DNA from: an uncultured Lachnospiraceae bacterium
GTDB taxonomy: Bacteria > Bacillota > Clostridia > Lachnospirales > Lachnospiraceae
Assembly: GCA_934293575.1 (NCBI GenBank)
Contig: CAKQYU010000003.1
Coordinates: forward strand, 1-64,000
Reading direction: 5' to 3'
DNA: 64,000 nt
In this document: positions 15,373 through 23,459 of the stretch, piece by piece
Layout of the letters: each line of letters opens with the position of its first letter
Numbering within the stretch: position 1 is the first letter of the stretch
Translations under genes and position numbers: made by a program
The notes under the pieces: model-generated
What the model saw: the letters and a program-made list of their open reading frames with translations, nothing else
Told to the model about the DNA's origin: nothing
Databases searched by the model: none

Positions 15373-15516
15373 TTACTCCGGCACCTCTATTTCTTTGTTA
15401 CAATATGAGTATAGTTGAAAGGCATCTTCATATGGTCGCTGTTCGGGCGACACTTTCAGGAAATAAAAATGCCGGTGCAATATTGCATCGACACTAATAT
15501 CCCTAACATTTTTCAT
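15373..15516 (-). other. Short frame of doubtful coding status
   Basis: A 47-codon frame begins inside the end of the UDG-like gene and ends 20 bases before the ADP-ribosylglycohydrolase start. It contains FYFLKVSPEQRPYEDAFQLY. The composition looks coding, but no ribosome binding site precedes its ATG. It may be the remnant of a gene inserted or deleted between the two neighbours. Parent family not recognised. Confidence 0.35.
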
Positions 15517-16201
15517 TTTGTTCTGACCATACAGGCGTACCATATTTTTTCCTTGCCACATCACAGATTGCCATCAAAGCATAATAATTTACTCGATTAG
15601 GATAATGCACAGCAGGGTGATAATAATCAAGCACCAATGTATCCTTCCAAAGCGCCAACATATTATCCCATGTATCATCATTCTGTAATTCTTCTCCTAA
15701 TACAAGTTTCAATAGACTGAAATTATTCCCACATACAATGATATCAGGTTGTATAATTTCCAATTCACGCTTTATTTCCAGCCTGTCTTCAAGTGCGTAT
15801 TTTTTCAAGTCTTCATATTCAGATTTGCTTCCGCCATTGCTTTTTTTTACATTGACAACAGCGATACGGTCTATGATTTCTTTTTCCTTAGAACGCAATA
15901 CTTCATCGTCATACTCACAGATATTCTCGTTAAATGCATTATATATTGCCTGTGTCCATATTGCTATTTTTCTCCACATGGTCCATGGACGTTCGCAATC
16001 ATGCAAATCTTCTACCAGATTATAACCATTTTCATTAGAAGTGTATGCTTCCTTTAAGAAATAACATACTCTTGGTGTATGCTGTGCTTTCCATTTTTCC
16101 TCACACACTATGCCATCTCTGATAAAACGCTTATATCCGTTATTTTTATGTTTTTCTTCCCAATCGTCCATTAAAAGTTTTATATCAGTCTCTCTACTCA
16201 T
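15503..16201 (-). CDS. Uracil-DNA glycosylase-like protein (A)
   Basis: A 232-residue protein whose C-terminal half resembles the uracil-DNA glycosylase-like fold: QPDIIVCGNNFSLLKLV (a central strand with CGN) and LVLDYYHPAVHYPNR (equivalent of the HPS loop). The N-terminal equivalent of the water-activating motif is VCYFLKEAYT, without the usual GxDP residues, so classical glycosylase chemistry is doubtful. A basic helix KEIIDRIAVVNVKKSNGGSK lies between. It is 11 bases downstream of the macro-domain gene, on one transcript. Confidence 0.55.
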   Translation of the reverse strand: MSRETDIKLLMDDWEEKHKNNGYKRFIRDGIVCEEKWKAQHTPRVCYFLKEAYTSNENGYNLVEDLHDCERPWTMWRKIAIWTQAIYNAFNENICEYDDEVLRSKEKEIIDRIAVVNVKKSNGGSKSEYEDLKKYALEDRLEIKRELEIIQPDIIVCGNNFSLLKLVLGEELQNDDTWDNMLALWKDTLVLDYYHPAVHYPNRVNYYALMAICDVARKKYGTPVWSEQNEKC

Positions 16202-16212
16202 AATATTTACTC

Positions 16213-17277
16213 CTATACTCCAAGAATTTCATTCGTATACTTAAATAAGGTCACATTCAGTTTCATAATATCATACTGTTTATCTATAATAGCCTTCTGC
16301 ACGATCAGATCCACCTTACTGCTTGGGCTAAATGCCCAGTCCGCTCTGGCAAGTAAATCTTTTGACTGTTCCAGATCAAGCTGCAGTGCAATACAAAGTG
16401 CCATTACTGTCTTCTTCTTTGGATGATAATTCTGGTCACATTGAATCTTTGAAAAATGTTTTCTATCAAGGTTTGCCCGTTTCCACACATCCTTATTATC
16501 AAGATGTGCTTCATCGATCAACTCAAATAATTTATCATGAAATGATACGCCAATATTTGCAAGCTGGTCTTCCAAAGAAATGTCTGCTAACAGCATAGCA
16601 GGCTGCGCTAACCCTGTATCTTCCTCAAGTGGATAGTTATCTTCTGCCTCTCTTTGAAGCATCTCCTCATAGAAGGCTTCCTCTGACAATTCTCTCATGC
16701 GAGCACCACTTCTGCTTCGCACTGGATATTCTTTTTTATGACTTTCCCTGACATAATTAGCATCTATGTAAGAATCAATATCACCTACAATCTGACCAGA
16801 AAGCTGAAAAGACCTTTTATCAAACACTACCAGTATGATTTCAATTTCATTTTCGGTAAGAAACTGGCTGAATACTGACACAGCAATCTGCAATGCCTTA
16901 TCCTTCGGAAATCCATATACTCCTGTCGAAATTAATGGGAATGCAATGCTCTCGCACTTAAGTTCCAATGCTTTTTGCAATGATTTACGATAGCAATCCT
17001 CCAAAATTTCAAATTCATGGTGCAATCCATCCGTCCATACCGGTCCCACTGTATGAATAATATATTTTGCCTTTAGGTTATATGCACCGGTAACAGCAAT
17101 ATCACCTCTTGCAATCTTACCAATCCCAGCTCTCTCCTCAAGAAGCTTTTCTTTTCCTGCTGCCTCATATATTGCCAAGTCCGTGCCACTTGCACATATC
17201 GGATTTGGATTAGCAGTATTTACGATTACATCTGCTTTTACCTTTGTTATATCGTTTCGGACAATCTTAAATGGCAT
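16213..17277 (-). CDS. Macro-domain protein with helical C-terminus
   Basis: A 354-residue protein. Residues 1-165 are a macro domain: DVIVNTANPNP (adenine and diphosphate contacts), GDIAVTGAYNLKAKYIIHTV, and IAFPLISTGVYGFPKD (distal-ribose loop). It should bind or hydrolyse ADP-ribose or its derivatives. An acidic linker (about 185-230) leads to a helical domain (about 250-354) with WKRANLDRKHFSKIQCDQNY then PKKKTVMALCIALQLDL, a helix-turn-helix-like module often attached to kinase, TIR or macro domains. Spacing to both UDG-like neighbours is 11-12 bases, so the three form one operon. Confidence 0.85.
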   Translation of the reverse strand: MPFKIVRNDITKVKADVIVNTANPNPICASGTDLAIYEAAGKEKLLEERAGIGKIARGDIAVTGAYNLKAKYIIHTVGPVWTDGLHHEFEILEDCYRKSLQKALELKCESIAFPLISTGVYGFPKDKALQIAVSVFSQFLTENEIEIILVVFDKRSFQLSGQIVGDIDSYIDANYVRESHKKEYPVRSRSGARMRELSEEAFYEEMLQREAEDNYPLEEDTGLAQPAMLLADISLEDQLANIGVSFHDKLFELIDEAHLDNKDVWKRANLDRKHFSKIQCDQNYHPKKKTVMALCIALQLDLEQSKDLLARADWAFSPSSKVDLIVQKAIIDKQYDIMKLNVTLFKYTNEILGV

Positions 17278-17289
17278 TGCGGCACCTCC

Positions 17290-18039
17290 TTATTTTCTAA
17301 TTCTCATCCAATCTGCAATAACATTATCTTCCCCTCTTGTTCTTGTACCCCAATAGCCCGGATGTGCTACAGGGTATATATGTGTTTCTCTATAAATATA
17401 AGGTTCTCCAGTTCCTATAAGTTCAGATACTCTATTACAGGAAAACTCTTTATCAATCAGAGTTCGTATTACAATCACGGATGTATCAAGACCCAGACAG
17501 ATTATGTTTTCCGGCTCTATAATGTCAATCAGTGATTTTATTTCGACTGCATCATTTGCCAATATCTTTCTGGTCATATTTCCAGAATACTTATCTCTGC
17601 GATAGCCCAAATTACAATTGCAGAAAAACAAATCTGGATATTTTTTCTTATCAATTTTATTTTTACCAAGCAGTTCAAAGTATCTGACAATATTTTTATC
17701 CGTCTGTGAATCCCTTGCTTCCAAATTTACATGTTCATGGAACATCACATCTATACCATTATTCATCTTACGGACATTTGCAATCGTACCTTTTACCTCT
17801 TCCTTTTCAGGCGGTCCAAAATCCTGACCTATCAGCATATATTTGATATGTGGTGTGTTCTTAGCGTAATCTTTCCCTTGCCAATATGTCCATAGGTTAA
17901 TTTCCTGACACAAATCTTCTCCCTGACGTAAATCACACCAGCCAAGTGTCAGGCTCTTAGCATATATAGGATTTTTACGATATTTGTTTTTTACAATTTC
18001 TATCAGGTTGCGATAATCTGCTGATTTTTTTGCATTCAT
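17290..18039 (-). CDS. Uracil-DNA glycosylase-like protein (B)
   Basis: A 249-residue protein with the UDG-like layout: YMLIGQDFGPPE (motif A position, GQD), LFFCNCNLGYRRD, IICLGLDTSVIVIRTL (central strand), and YPVAHPGYWGTRTR (motif with HPG). It fits the UDG superfamily better than protein A. Two cysteines in FCNCN and one in GWCDLRQGEDLCQE could bind a cluster as in family 4/5 enzymes, though spacing is not canonical. Base excision of damaged or modified DNA is an inference; no catalysis is shown. It precedes the macro-domain gene by 12 bases. Confidence 0.6.
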   Translation of the reverse strand: MNAKKSADYRNLIEIVKNKYRKNPIYAKSLTLGWCDLRQGEDLCQEINLWTYWQGKDYAKNTPHIKYMLIGQDFGPPEKEEVKGTIANVRKMNNGIDVMFHEHVNLEARDSQTDKNIVRYFELLGKNKIDKKKYPDLFFCNCNLGYRRDKYSGNMTRKILANDAVEIKSLIDIIEPENIICLGLDTSVIVIRTLIDKEFSCNRVSELIGTGEPYIYRETHIYPVAHPGYWGTRTRGEDNVIADWMRIRK

Positions 18040-18070
18040 TTATGTATATTCACCTCAAAAATACACTGTT

Positions 18071-18367
18071 TTATTTTAACACTTTCCTTATCTGCTTATC
18101 CGTTGCATGTGGATACATCTTATGCATATAGTCTACAAGCTGTTTCCATGAATCCTGTGGATTATCCTTATAGCAGGAAGTTACATAATCGTATCCATAG
18201 ATATGCTCAATAGATGAATACACTGCAACATCCCATCCATATTCAATGCTATATCTACCATCTATATCTGGACATAGTTTGTCTGATATTCTAATATTTC
18301 TTTCGCCATATTCTATCTTTTTATCATCTATGTATATTTCTATATCTTCCAATGGTGTAGTCAGCAT
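18071..18367 (-). CDS. Hypothetical protein at head of the macro/UDG run
   Basis: A 98-residue acidic protein starting MLTTPLEDIEIYIDDKKIEY. It contains SIEYGWDVAVYSSIEHIYGYDYV and ends with a basic helix, TDKQIRKVLK. No membrane helix or known motif. The ATG at 18367 has GGAGG seven bases upstream; a longer frame to 18445 lacks one. It lies 31 bases upstream of UDG-like protein B in the same direction, and may be part of the same operon. Confidence 0.6.
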   Translation of the reverse strand: MLTTPLEDIEIYIDDKKIEYGERNIRISDKLCPDIDGRYSIEYGWDVAVYSSIEHIYGYDYVTSCYKDNPQDSWKQLVDYMHKMYPHATDKQIRKVLK

Positions 18368-18420
18368 ATTTAATCCTCCAATCCTTTTTATTATAACATT
18401 TATAGTATTTATCCGCATTA

Positions 18421-18451
18421 AAAAAGGACGCAGAATCTCTCCCACGTCCTT
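18421..18451 (-). terminator. Terminator behind the degraded gene
   Basis: AAGGACG/CGTCCTT stem (18424-18430 and 18445-18451) followed on the minus strand by a run of T (18421-18425). It closes the 18456-18789 remnant. Confidence 0.6.
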
Positions 18452-18455
18452 AAAA

Positions 18456-18789
18456 CTATCTGGCTTTATCTTCCCTTGCCCTCGATATTTTCTTATCTGC
18501 CACTTCCTGCTTCACCTCATCCACACCTCTAGCTGTAATCATCCCTCCTGCCTGACACTTTGCTGTTGCAAGTGACACAACATTCTGTGGACTGTATACC
18601 AAGTATGCAGGCCGTGGATTTCTCACATTGTCTTTCGGACTGCCTGTAGTCTAACTACCATTACCTACATTACTCTGATTTCCGCCAGCTTCCTCGTTAT
18701 CATTTACAGGAGCTTTCTGTTCCGGATCGTCATTCTGCTTTGGCTTTTCTTCCTGCTAGTACTATCGCATTCGCTATCATTTCAACCAT
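18456..18789 (-). pseudogene. Degraded gene with internal stop and frameshift
   Basis: A minus-strand ATG at 18789 opens a short frame (MVEMIANAIV). After a shift of frame, the sequence reads PVNDNEEAGGNQSNVGNGS, an in-frame TAG, then NVRNPRPAYLVYSPQNVVSL and KCQAGGMITARGVDEVKQEV to a stop at 18456 with a good terminator behind it. The readable part looks like a soluble protein with an acidic, glycine/asparagine-rich linker. Family not recognised. Two separate lesions argue for a true pseudogene rather than sequencing error. Confidence 0.6.
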
Positions 18790-18848
18790 ACCTTATGTGC
18801 TTCCTTTTCTCTAATCATATTTTACAAAAAAGCAACTCTTTGTTTCCC

Positions 18849-19595
18849 CTAATATCTTGTTAAAAACTCAAACAACTCCCTGTTTGTCCCGCTATTGATT
18901 TCCTCTGCTTCAAAATATTGAGGTAACGGTATTCCCGGTTGACACTCACCACATATATCAATCCCAATCACATTTCCGTTTTCAAGGAAGTACGACAATA
19001 AATGCTCCAACATGGAAAGTGACATATTTCCCTGATTCCAGTTGGTTTCCGAATATTTATCATCCAATACATCCTTATCAATTGAAATGTAAATCGGCAG
19101 ATTTTTCTTTATCAGAGAAACTTTCTTCCTGTCTTCTCCCTTTTGCATCTCTTCAGACGAAAAGGTAAGCAGCTTATCCCTTCGTTTACAATAAATCTGT
19201 TCTATATCACATAATTGCGGACCAATCAAAATCAATTGCTGTAACCATTCATTTGTATCCAATGCATTTCCTGCCCAATCTCCACAGCTGATCATATCTT
19301 CTATCAATGGTTTCTGCATATCCGTATGATGATCAAATACAACCAGTATAAAATCCTGTTTTATCTGCTCTGTAATAATTCCCGTAACATAATGATAATT
19401 TCCGGAATCCAAATAATGAATCCCCCGAATCCCATAGGGTTTGATGCGTTCCCAAATTTGTCTCTTTGCCTGATTGGAACAATATAAATCACATTCTTCT
19501 ATATCCGAGCAATCCAACCAATGCATGCTTTCATTCGGTGGAACATTTTCATCCATATATACGTGTGAAAAATCAAAAATCAGATGATTTACCAT
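18849..19595 (-). CDS. Arginase-family (ureohydrolase-like) protein
   Basis: A 248-residue protein with ureohydrolase metal-site motifs: LVVFDHHTDMQ (about residue 85-95; canonical DAHxD is changed to DHHTD) and YISIDKDVLDD (about 170-180; SxDxDxxD). It also has NVIGIDICGECQPG near the C-terminus, where arginases have EVNP. Enzymes of this fold hydrolyse guanidino or amidino groups; the altered residues make the substrate uncertain. Length is short for an arginase (about 300). It follows the RelA/SpoT-domain gene by 36 bases on the same strand. Confidence 0.75.
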   Translation of the reverse strand: MVNHLIFDFSHVYMDENVPPNESMHWLDCSDIEECDLYCSNQAKRQIWERIKPYGIRGIHYLDSGNYHYVTGIITEQIKQDFILVVFDHHTDMQKPLIEDMISCGDWAGNALDTNEWLQQLILIGPQLCDIEQIYCKRRDKLLTFSSEEMQKGEDRKKVSLIKKNLPIYISIDKDVLDDKYSETNWNQGNMSLSMLEHLLSYFLENGNVIGIDICGECQPGIPLPQYFEAEEINSGTNRELFEFLTRY

Positions 19596-19631
19596 CAACC
19601 TATGCCTCCCAACTTCATACTTTTAATATAT

Positions 19632-20615
19632 CTAATCTATAATATCATTTTGAAATCTGGATAAATGTTCATATGGCAAAATCAATCGTCCCCGATAAAG
19701 ACCACAGCCATCATTAATCAGATGATTGTCGATTGCTGCAAACATATTCACATCCACCAAAGCAAGTTCTAATTCCTGTAATAATCTGCATCGCTCATAT
19801 GCCTCATCAAAAATAACACATTCACCCTTTGGAATTTGTCGGCCTCTGGAATCTTCCTGTTTCTTTTCATAAAATAAATGATTTGCCACACCAATCTCAG
19901 CGATATCGTCCATTTCCTTTGTTCGTAACTGCATCTCCATATAACAACGTGAGCTATGATCAAAAAATGTAATATGAAGGGAACGGTAATCACCAATCTC
20001 ATCGCAATTAATATAATCCCTGTAATAAGGGCGAACTTCATCACTTAACAAATCGGATTTACTGCGTTTAATACCATTTGCATGTTCCGCACTAAATCCC
20101 CGTTCTTCCAGAAATTTCGGCAATACATTTGCAATTTTATATAAATACTTAATTTCTTCCTTTTTTCGGTCTTCCCCATTTTCCAAATGGCATTTCGGCA
20201 TTGAAATAACAATCCGATATGCAATCAAATCACGAAAACAATTTAAACATTCCTTAATCTCCGGCACAGTCGGATACGTTCCGTTTTTTTCATAGTAATC
20301 GTATATATATTCCACAATATAACCATTAAACTTTGCCTCAGCGCGTATCAAAGATTTAATTCGTCCTTTGAAAGTAAATGATAAAAATGAATATTCCTGT
20401 ACCATATATTTATAAAAATCGCGTATCTTTTGTGATTGGGCTGTCAGGAAATCATTATGTTCCAATATTCCCATAATCTGCAACAAATAATCGTAATGCA
20501 TCAAGTCTATTTCATTATGATTTTCCACTGCCGATGTTCTTAAATCCTCCGTATATCTCTTTAAAATCCGAAGTACCGTATGTCCCGAATACAGATAATC
20601 ATTTAATGTAACCAT
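19632..20615 (-). CDS. RelA/SpoT-domain protein (putative alarmone synthetase)
   Basis: A 327-residue protein with the nucleotidyltransferase core of (p)ppGpp synthetases: FKGRIKSLIRAEAK (RxKxxxS-type motif, partly changed), CFRDLIAYRIVISMP (the D-LxxxR segment), IGDYRSLHITF and YMEMQLRTKEMDDIAEIGVANHLFYEKK (the ExQxRT...AExGxAxH...Y segment). No HD hydrolase or TGS/ACT domain is present. The N-terminal 90 residues are helical. The ATG at 20615 is preferred (GGAGAG just upstream); a TTG lies four codons earlier. Product unverified: pppGpp, pppApp or tRNA-modifying activity are all possible for this fold. Confidence 0.82.
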   Translation of the reverse strand: MVTLNDYLYSGHTVLRILKRYTEDLRTSAVENHNEIDLMHYDYLLQIMGILEHNDFLTAQSQKIRDFYKYMVQEYSFLSFTFKGRIKSLIRAEAKFNGYIVEYIYDYYEKNGTYPTVPEIKECLNCFRDLIAYRIVISMPKCHLENGEDRKKEEIKYLYKIANVLPKFLEERGFSAEHANGIKRSKSDLLSDEVRPYYRDYINCDEIGDYRSLHITFFDHSSRCYMEMQLRTKEMDDIAEIGVANHLFYEKKQEDSRGRQIPKGECVIFDEAYERCRLLQELELALVDVNMFAAIDNHLINDGCGLYRGRLILPYEHLSRFQNDIID

Positions 20616-20805
20616 ATTTCTCTCCAATGTAACTTATTAAAAATAATCTTTTTCTTATGCTTTTATGTTCACGACAATATCAATATTATAGTGCATTCCT
20701 TTCAAATAACAAAGCCATTTTATCATTTCCGTTTGAAAATTTATACTTGGTTTAAGGTTCTCATTGTACCATCTGTCTCATAACAATAAGAAAGGAAGGC
20801 TTGCT

Positions 20806-21189
20806 ATGAAAATGAATTTTTTTAAATTTGTAACATCCTCATTTATGGGATTTCTCATTGACTATACGATGTTTTGCTTTTTATCCCTTATCTTTCCCGA
20901 TACAAAAATCTACATATTACTGATAAATATCATAGCCCGTATCACAAGTTCCGTCTGCAACTATATGATAAACTGCCATTTCGTATTTAAAGAAAAACAA
21001 AACTTCAAATCGGCTTTTTATTATTTTTTACTTGCGTTGTTTATTCTATGTATGAACAATATTGTTCTGCTTATTTATTCAGCAATACCCGGTCTTCCGC
21101 TTTATATTGCCAAGATATTTACCGAGTTGACACTTTTCATTATAAGCTATACCATTCAGGAAAAAATTATTTTCCATCATAAAATTTAA
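20806..21189 (+). CDS. GtrA-like membrane protein
   Basis: A 127-residue protein with four membrane helices. FFKFVTSSFMGFLIDYTMFC and ARITSSVCNYMINCHFVFKE are GtrA-family phrases (flippase-like proteins for lipid-linked sugars and teichoic acid decoration). The ATG at 20806 follows AAGGAAGG by six bases. A frame from 20764 would add a hydrophilic extension without support. No glycosyltransferase is adjacent. Confidence 0.8.
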   Translation: MKMNFFKFVTSSFMGFLIDYTMFCFLSLIFPDTKIYILLINIIARITSSVCNYMINCHFVFKEKQNFKSAFYYFLLALFILCMNNIVLLIYSAIPGLPLYIAKIFTELTLFIISYTIQEKIIFHHKI

Positions 21190-21246
21190 TTTCATTTAAG
21201 GTTATGGGAATATTCTTTTTACAACAAAAGGAATCTGAAAGGAGGA

Positions 21247-21671
21247 ATCATCAACCAGTCAACGACAAACGAAAATTCCATAAAAGAACGAAGTGTAAGT
21301 GATATTGTCTATATTGGATACTAAATCCATGATTGGCAATCACTTGTGCCGTATTTGCTGCAATATACGAAAATTTTAGCCATCAGGTATATTCACCGTT
21401 CATGATTTGTGCATTTCTATTTCCCATAATACTTGGAATTATTCCGAATACAATAAGACTTATCCGGACATACAAAAAGCCACTTTGCCACACACGGTTT
21501 TCATCCATTGCCTGTACTATACAACAATGCGGCATATATACATTAACGGTCGGCAGCATATTACGGGGAATTCTCGACATATACGGAACGACCAACAGCA
21601 CAAGCATAATCTACTGGTGGATCGGAGGATTGCTGCTTATAGTCGGTTTTATAATAGAACTACGTCCCTAA
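21247..21671 (+). pseudogene. Membrane protein with lost start codon
   Basis: GGAGG at 21241-21245 is followed not by ATG but by ATC ATC, then about 23 codons that read like protein (NQSTTNENSIKERSVSDIVY). After a stop and a frame change near 21325, the sequence AITCAVFAAIYENFSHQVYS opens a three-helix membrane protein that ends at 21671. A short version could start at TTG 21333, but nothing resembling a ribosome binding site precedes it. Family not recognised. Confidence 0.45.
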
Positions 21672-21674
21672 TTT

Positions 21675-22508
21675 TTATTTTTCCTGAAAAAATTCAATTT
21701 CTTCTCCAAGCGGTCCATAGCAAAATGCAATTCGAGCCGGAAATGGAGGTTTTGATGCAATCTGAATATCCCTTGGCTGAATGAACACCTCATATCCGGC
21801 ATCTGTAATTGCCTTTGCACAGGCATCCACGTCATCGGTAGCAAACGCAAAATGTTGAATAACTCCTTTACCAAGAGCTGCATCCCCATTATTAAAAATC
21901 TCAATCCGATTGTTTCCTGCCTGTAACATAATTCCAGCATCCCAGGTTCTTACCACCTCAAGTCCCAATATATCCTTATAAAACCGGATTGTCTTATCAT
22001 ACTCTTCAACACTGCAGCATTTCATTGATACATGATGAATTCCTTTTATTAACTTTCTATCGGATTGCATTTTCATTACCTTCTTTCTCAAATACTCATA
22101 CCGAAGCAGCTTCTCTTCTTTTGCAAAATGTACCTTTCTAAACTGTTCCGGATTGTTTTCATAATCAAGTATCTCCTCGCCGAACTGTTCACTGGTAAGG
22201 TCAAATGCAACATCACCAATCACATTATAACAATGATAATTGCCACCCGGTCTTAATATTCCATACACCTTTCCGCCAAATATATCCTGAGCCAGAAATG
22301 CAGTAATGGAACACTGACCAAGCGTCCGGTTTTCTTTTGACCATCCGTCTCTAAGTCTTGGTGCACAGGTATATTCACACCATACATTGCAAAGAACATC
22401 ATACAAATCCCATGGTGTCTTTATTCCTTTATACTCCTGTGTAATGGATGATATCTGTTTTGCTCTCTCCCATCCCCAAAACTTATACAATCTATTCTCA
22501 TGAATCAT
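21675..22508 (-). CDS. YunG-like domain fused to VOC domain
   Basis: A 277-residue two-domain protein. Residues about 18-120 match YunG-type proteins (WCEYTCAPRLRDGWS, GQCSITAFLAQDIFGG, GNYHCYNVIGDVAFDLTSEQF), which carry a Cys-His pair reminiscent of transglutaminase-like enzymes. Residues 147-277 are a vicinal-oxygen-chelate domain (GIHHVSMKCCSVEEYDKTIR, IEIFN, HFAFATDDVD, GEEIEFFQ) related to glyoxalase I. Metal ligands would be His and Glu. The ATG at 22508 has GGGGAAG upstream. Domain order and substrate are not known to me. Confidence 0.75.
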   Translation of the reverse strand: MIHENRLYKFWGWERAKQISSITQEYKGIKTPWDLYDVLCNVWCEYTCAPRLRDGWSKENRTLGQCSITAFLAQDIFGGKVYGILRPGGNYHCYNVIGDVAFDLTSEQFGEEILDYENNPEQFRKVHFAKEEKLLRYEYLRKKVMKMQSDRKLIKGIHHVSMKCCSVEEYDKTIRFYKDILGLEVVRTWDAGIMLQAGNNRIEIFNNGDAALGKGVIQHFAFATDDVDACAKAITDAGYEVFIQPRDIQIASKPPFPARIAFCYGPLGEEIEFFQEK

Positions 22509-22541
22509 ATCATCTTCCCCTTTTTTCATCCACATATAAGC

Positions 22542-23450
22542 TTATACTTTTTCTTTTTTTATAAATCCCGGCATCTGTGCCAGAATAACAGATAAAAATA
22601 CAATTACACAACCGACGATTTCCCTGCCGGACAATACCTCATGCAATACAACCGCTCCCGCAAGTACCGCAATAACAGATTCCAAACTCATCACGATTGC
22701 CGCAACTGCCGGCTGTGCATATTTTTGCCCTGCCATCTGAAGGGTATATGCCACTCCACTTGATAAAATGCCCGCATATAAAATCGGTATTGCACTTGAA
22801 ATGATGTCTGCAAGAACAATTTTTTCTGTTGCCATGCAAAAGATTAACGCCAATATTCCGGAAACCAGAAACTGTATACAGGAAAGTTTTATACAGTCCG
22901 TATCTTTATATTTATCTACCACCAATATGTGTCCCGCAAAACAAAAGGCACAGATAAGTCCCAAAAAATCTCCCTTATAAATACCGGAAAAACCGTCCTT
23001 TAAACAAAGCAGATACATTCCGCAAACTGTTCCCAACACGGAAAGCAAAACCAGTACATTTAATCGCCTGTCTGCAATTGCTACCACAACAGCCACAATG
23101 ACAACATATACTGCCGTCAGAAATCCGGAACGACCCGCAGCCGCCACACCATCCGGATAAAGTGCAATCCCTGCCTGTTGTGTGGACATTGCCAAAAATA
23201 AAACCAATCCGCAAACAATACCGCCCTTTACCGGCCATTTTCCCGATGCGGTATTTTTTACATTATTTTTTGAATTCATCCGATCCTTTATAAACGCAAC
23301 AAGAAAAAGAAACAGACATCCGACAAAACTTCTACTAGCATTATATGTAAATACACCTATGTGACTTGCCCCACTTACCTGAGCAACAAAAGTTGTTCCC
23401 CAAAGAAAAGCGGCAATAAATAAAATGAAACTTCCTTTTAAATTCTTCAT
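22542..23450 (-). CDS. EamA/DMT-family transporter
   Basis: A 302-residue protein with ten membrane helices arranged as two EamA repeats (first begins FILFIAAFLWGTTFVAQVSG; second GDFLGLICAFCFAGHILVVD). EamA transporters export amino acids or other metabolites. No substrate clue. It lies nine bases downstream of the NhaC-type gene and may share its transcript. Confidence 0.87.
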   Translation of the reverse strand: MKNLKGSFILFIAAFLWGTTFVAQVSGASHIGVFTYNASRSFVGCLFLFLVAFIKDRMNSKNNVKNTASGKWPVKGGIVCGLVLFLAMSTQQAGIALYPDGVAAAGRSGFLTAVYVVIVAVVVAIADRRLNVLVLLSVLGTVCGMYLLCLKDGFSGIYKGDFLGLICAFCFAGHILVVDKYKDTDCIKLSCIQFLVSGILALIFCMATEKIVLADIISSAIPILYAGILSSGVAYTLQMAGQKYAQPAVAAIVMSLESVIAVLAGAVVLHEVLSGREIVGCVIVFLSVILAQMPGFIKKEKV

Positions 23451-23459
23451 CCGTCTATC

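Noticed and set aside
15153..15497. 114-codon plus-strand frame
   Set aside because: It lies opposite the ADP-ribosylglycohydrolase gene, has no ribosome binding site and shows the composition of an antisense shadow.
12553..18367. DarT/DarG toxin-antitoxin pair
   Set aside because: A macro domain is present, but no DarT-like ADP-ribosyltransferase was found in any frame nearby.
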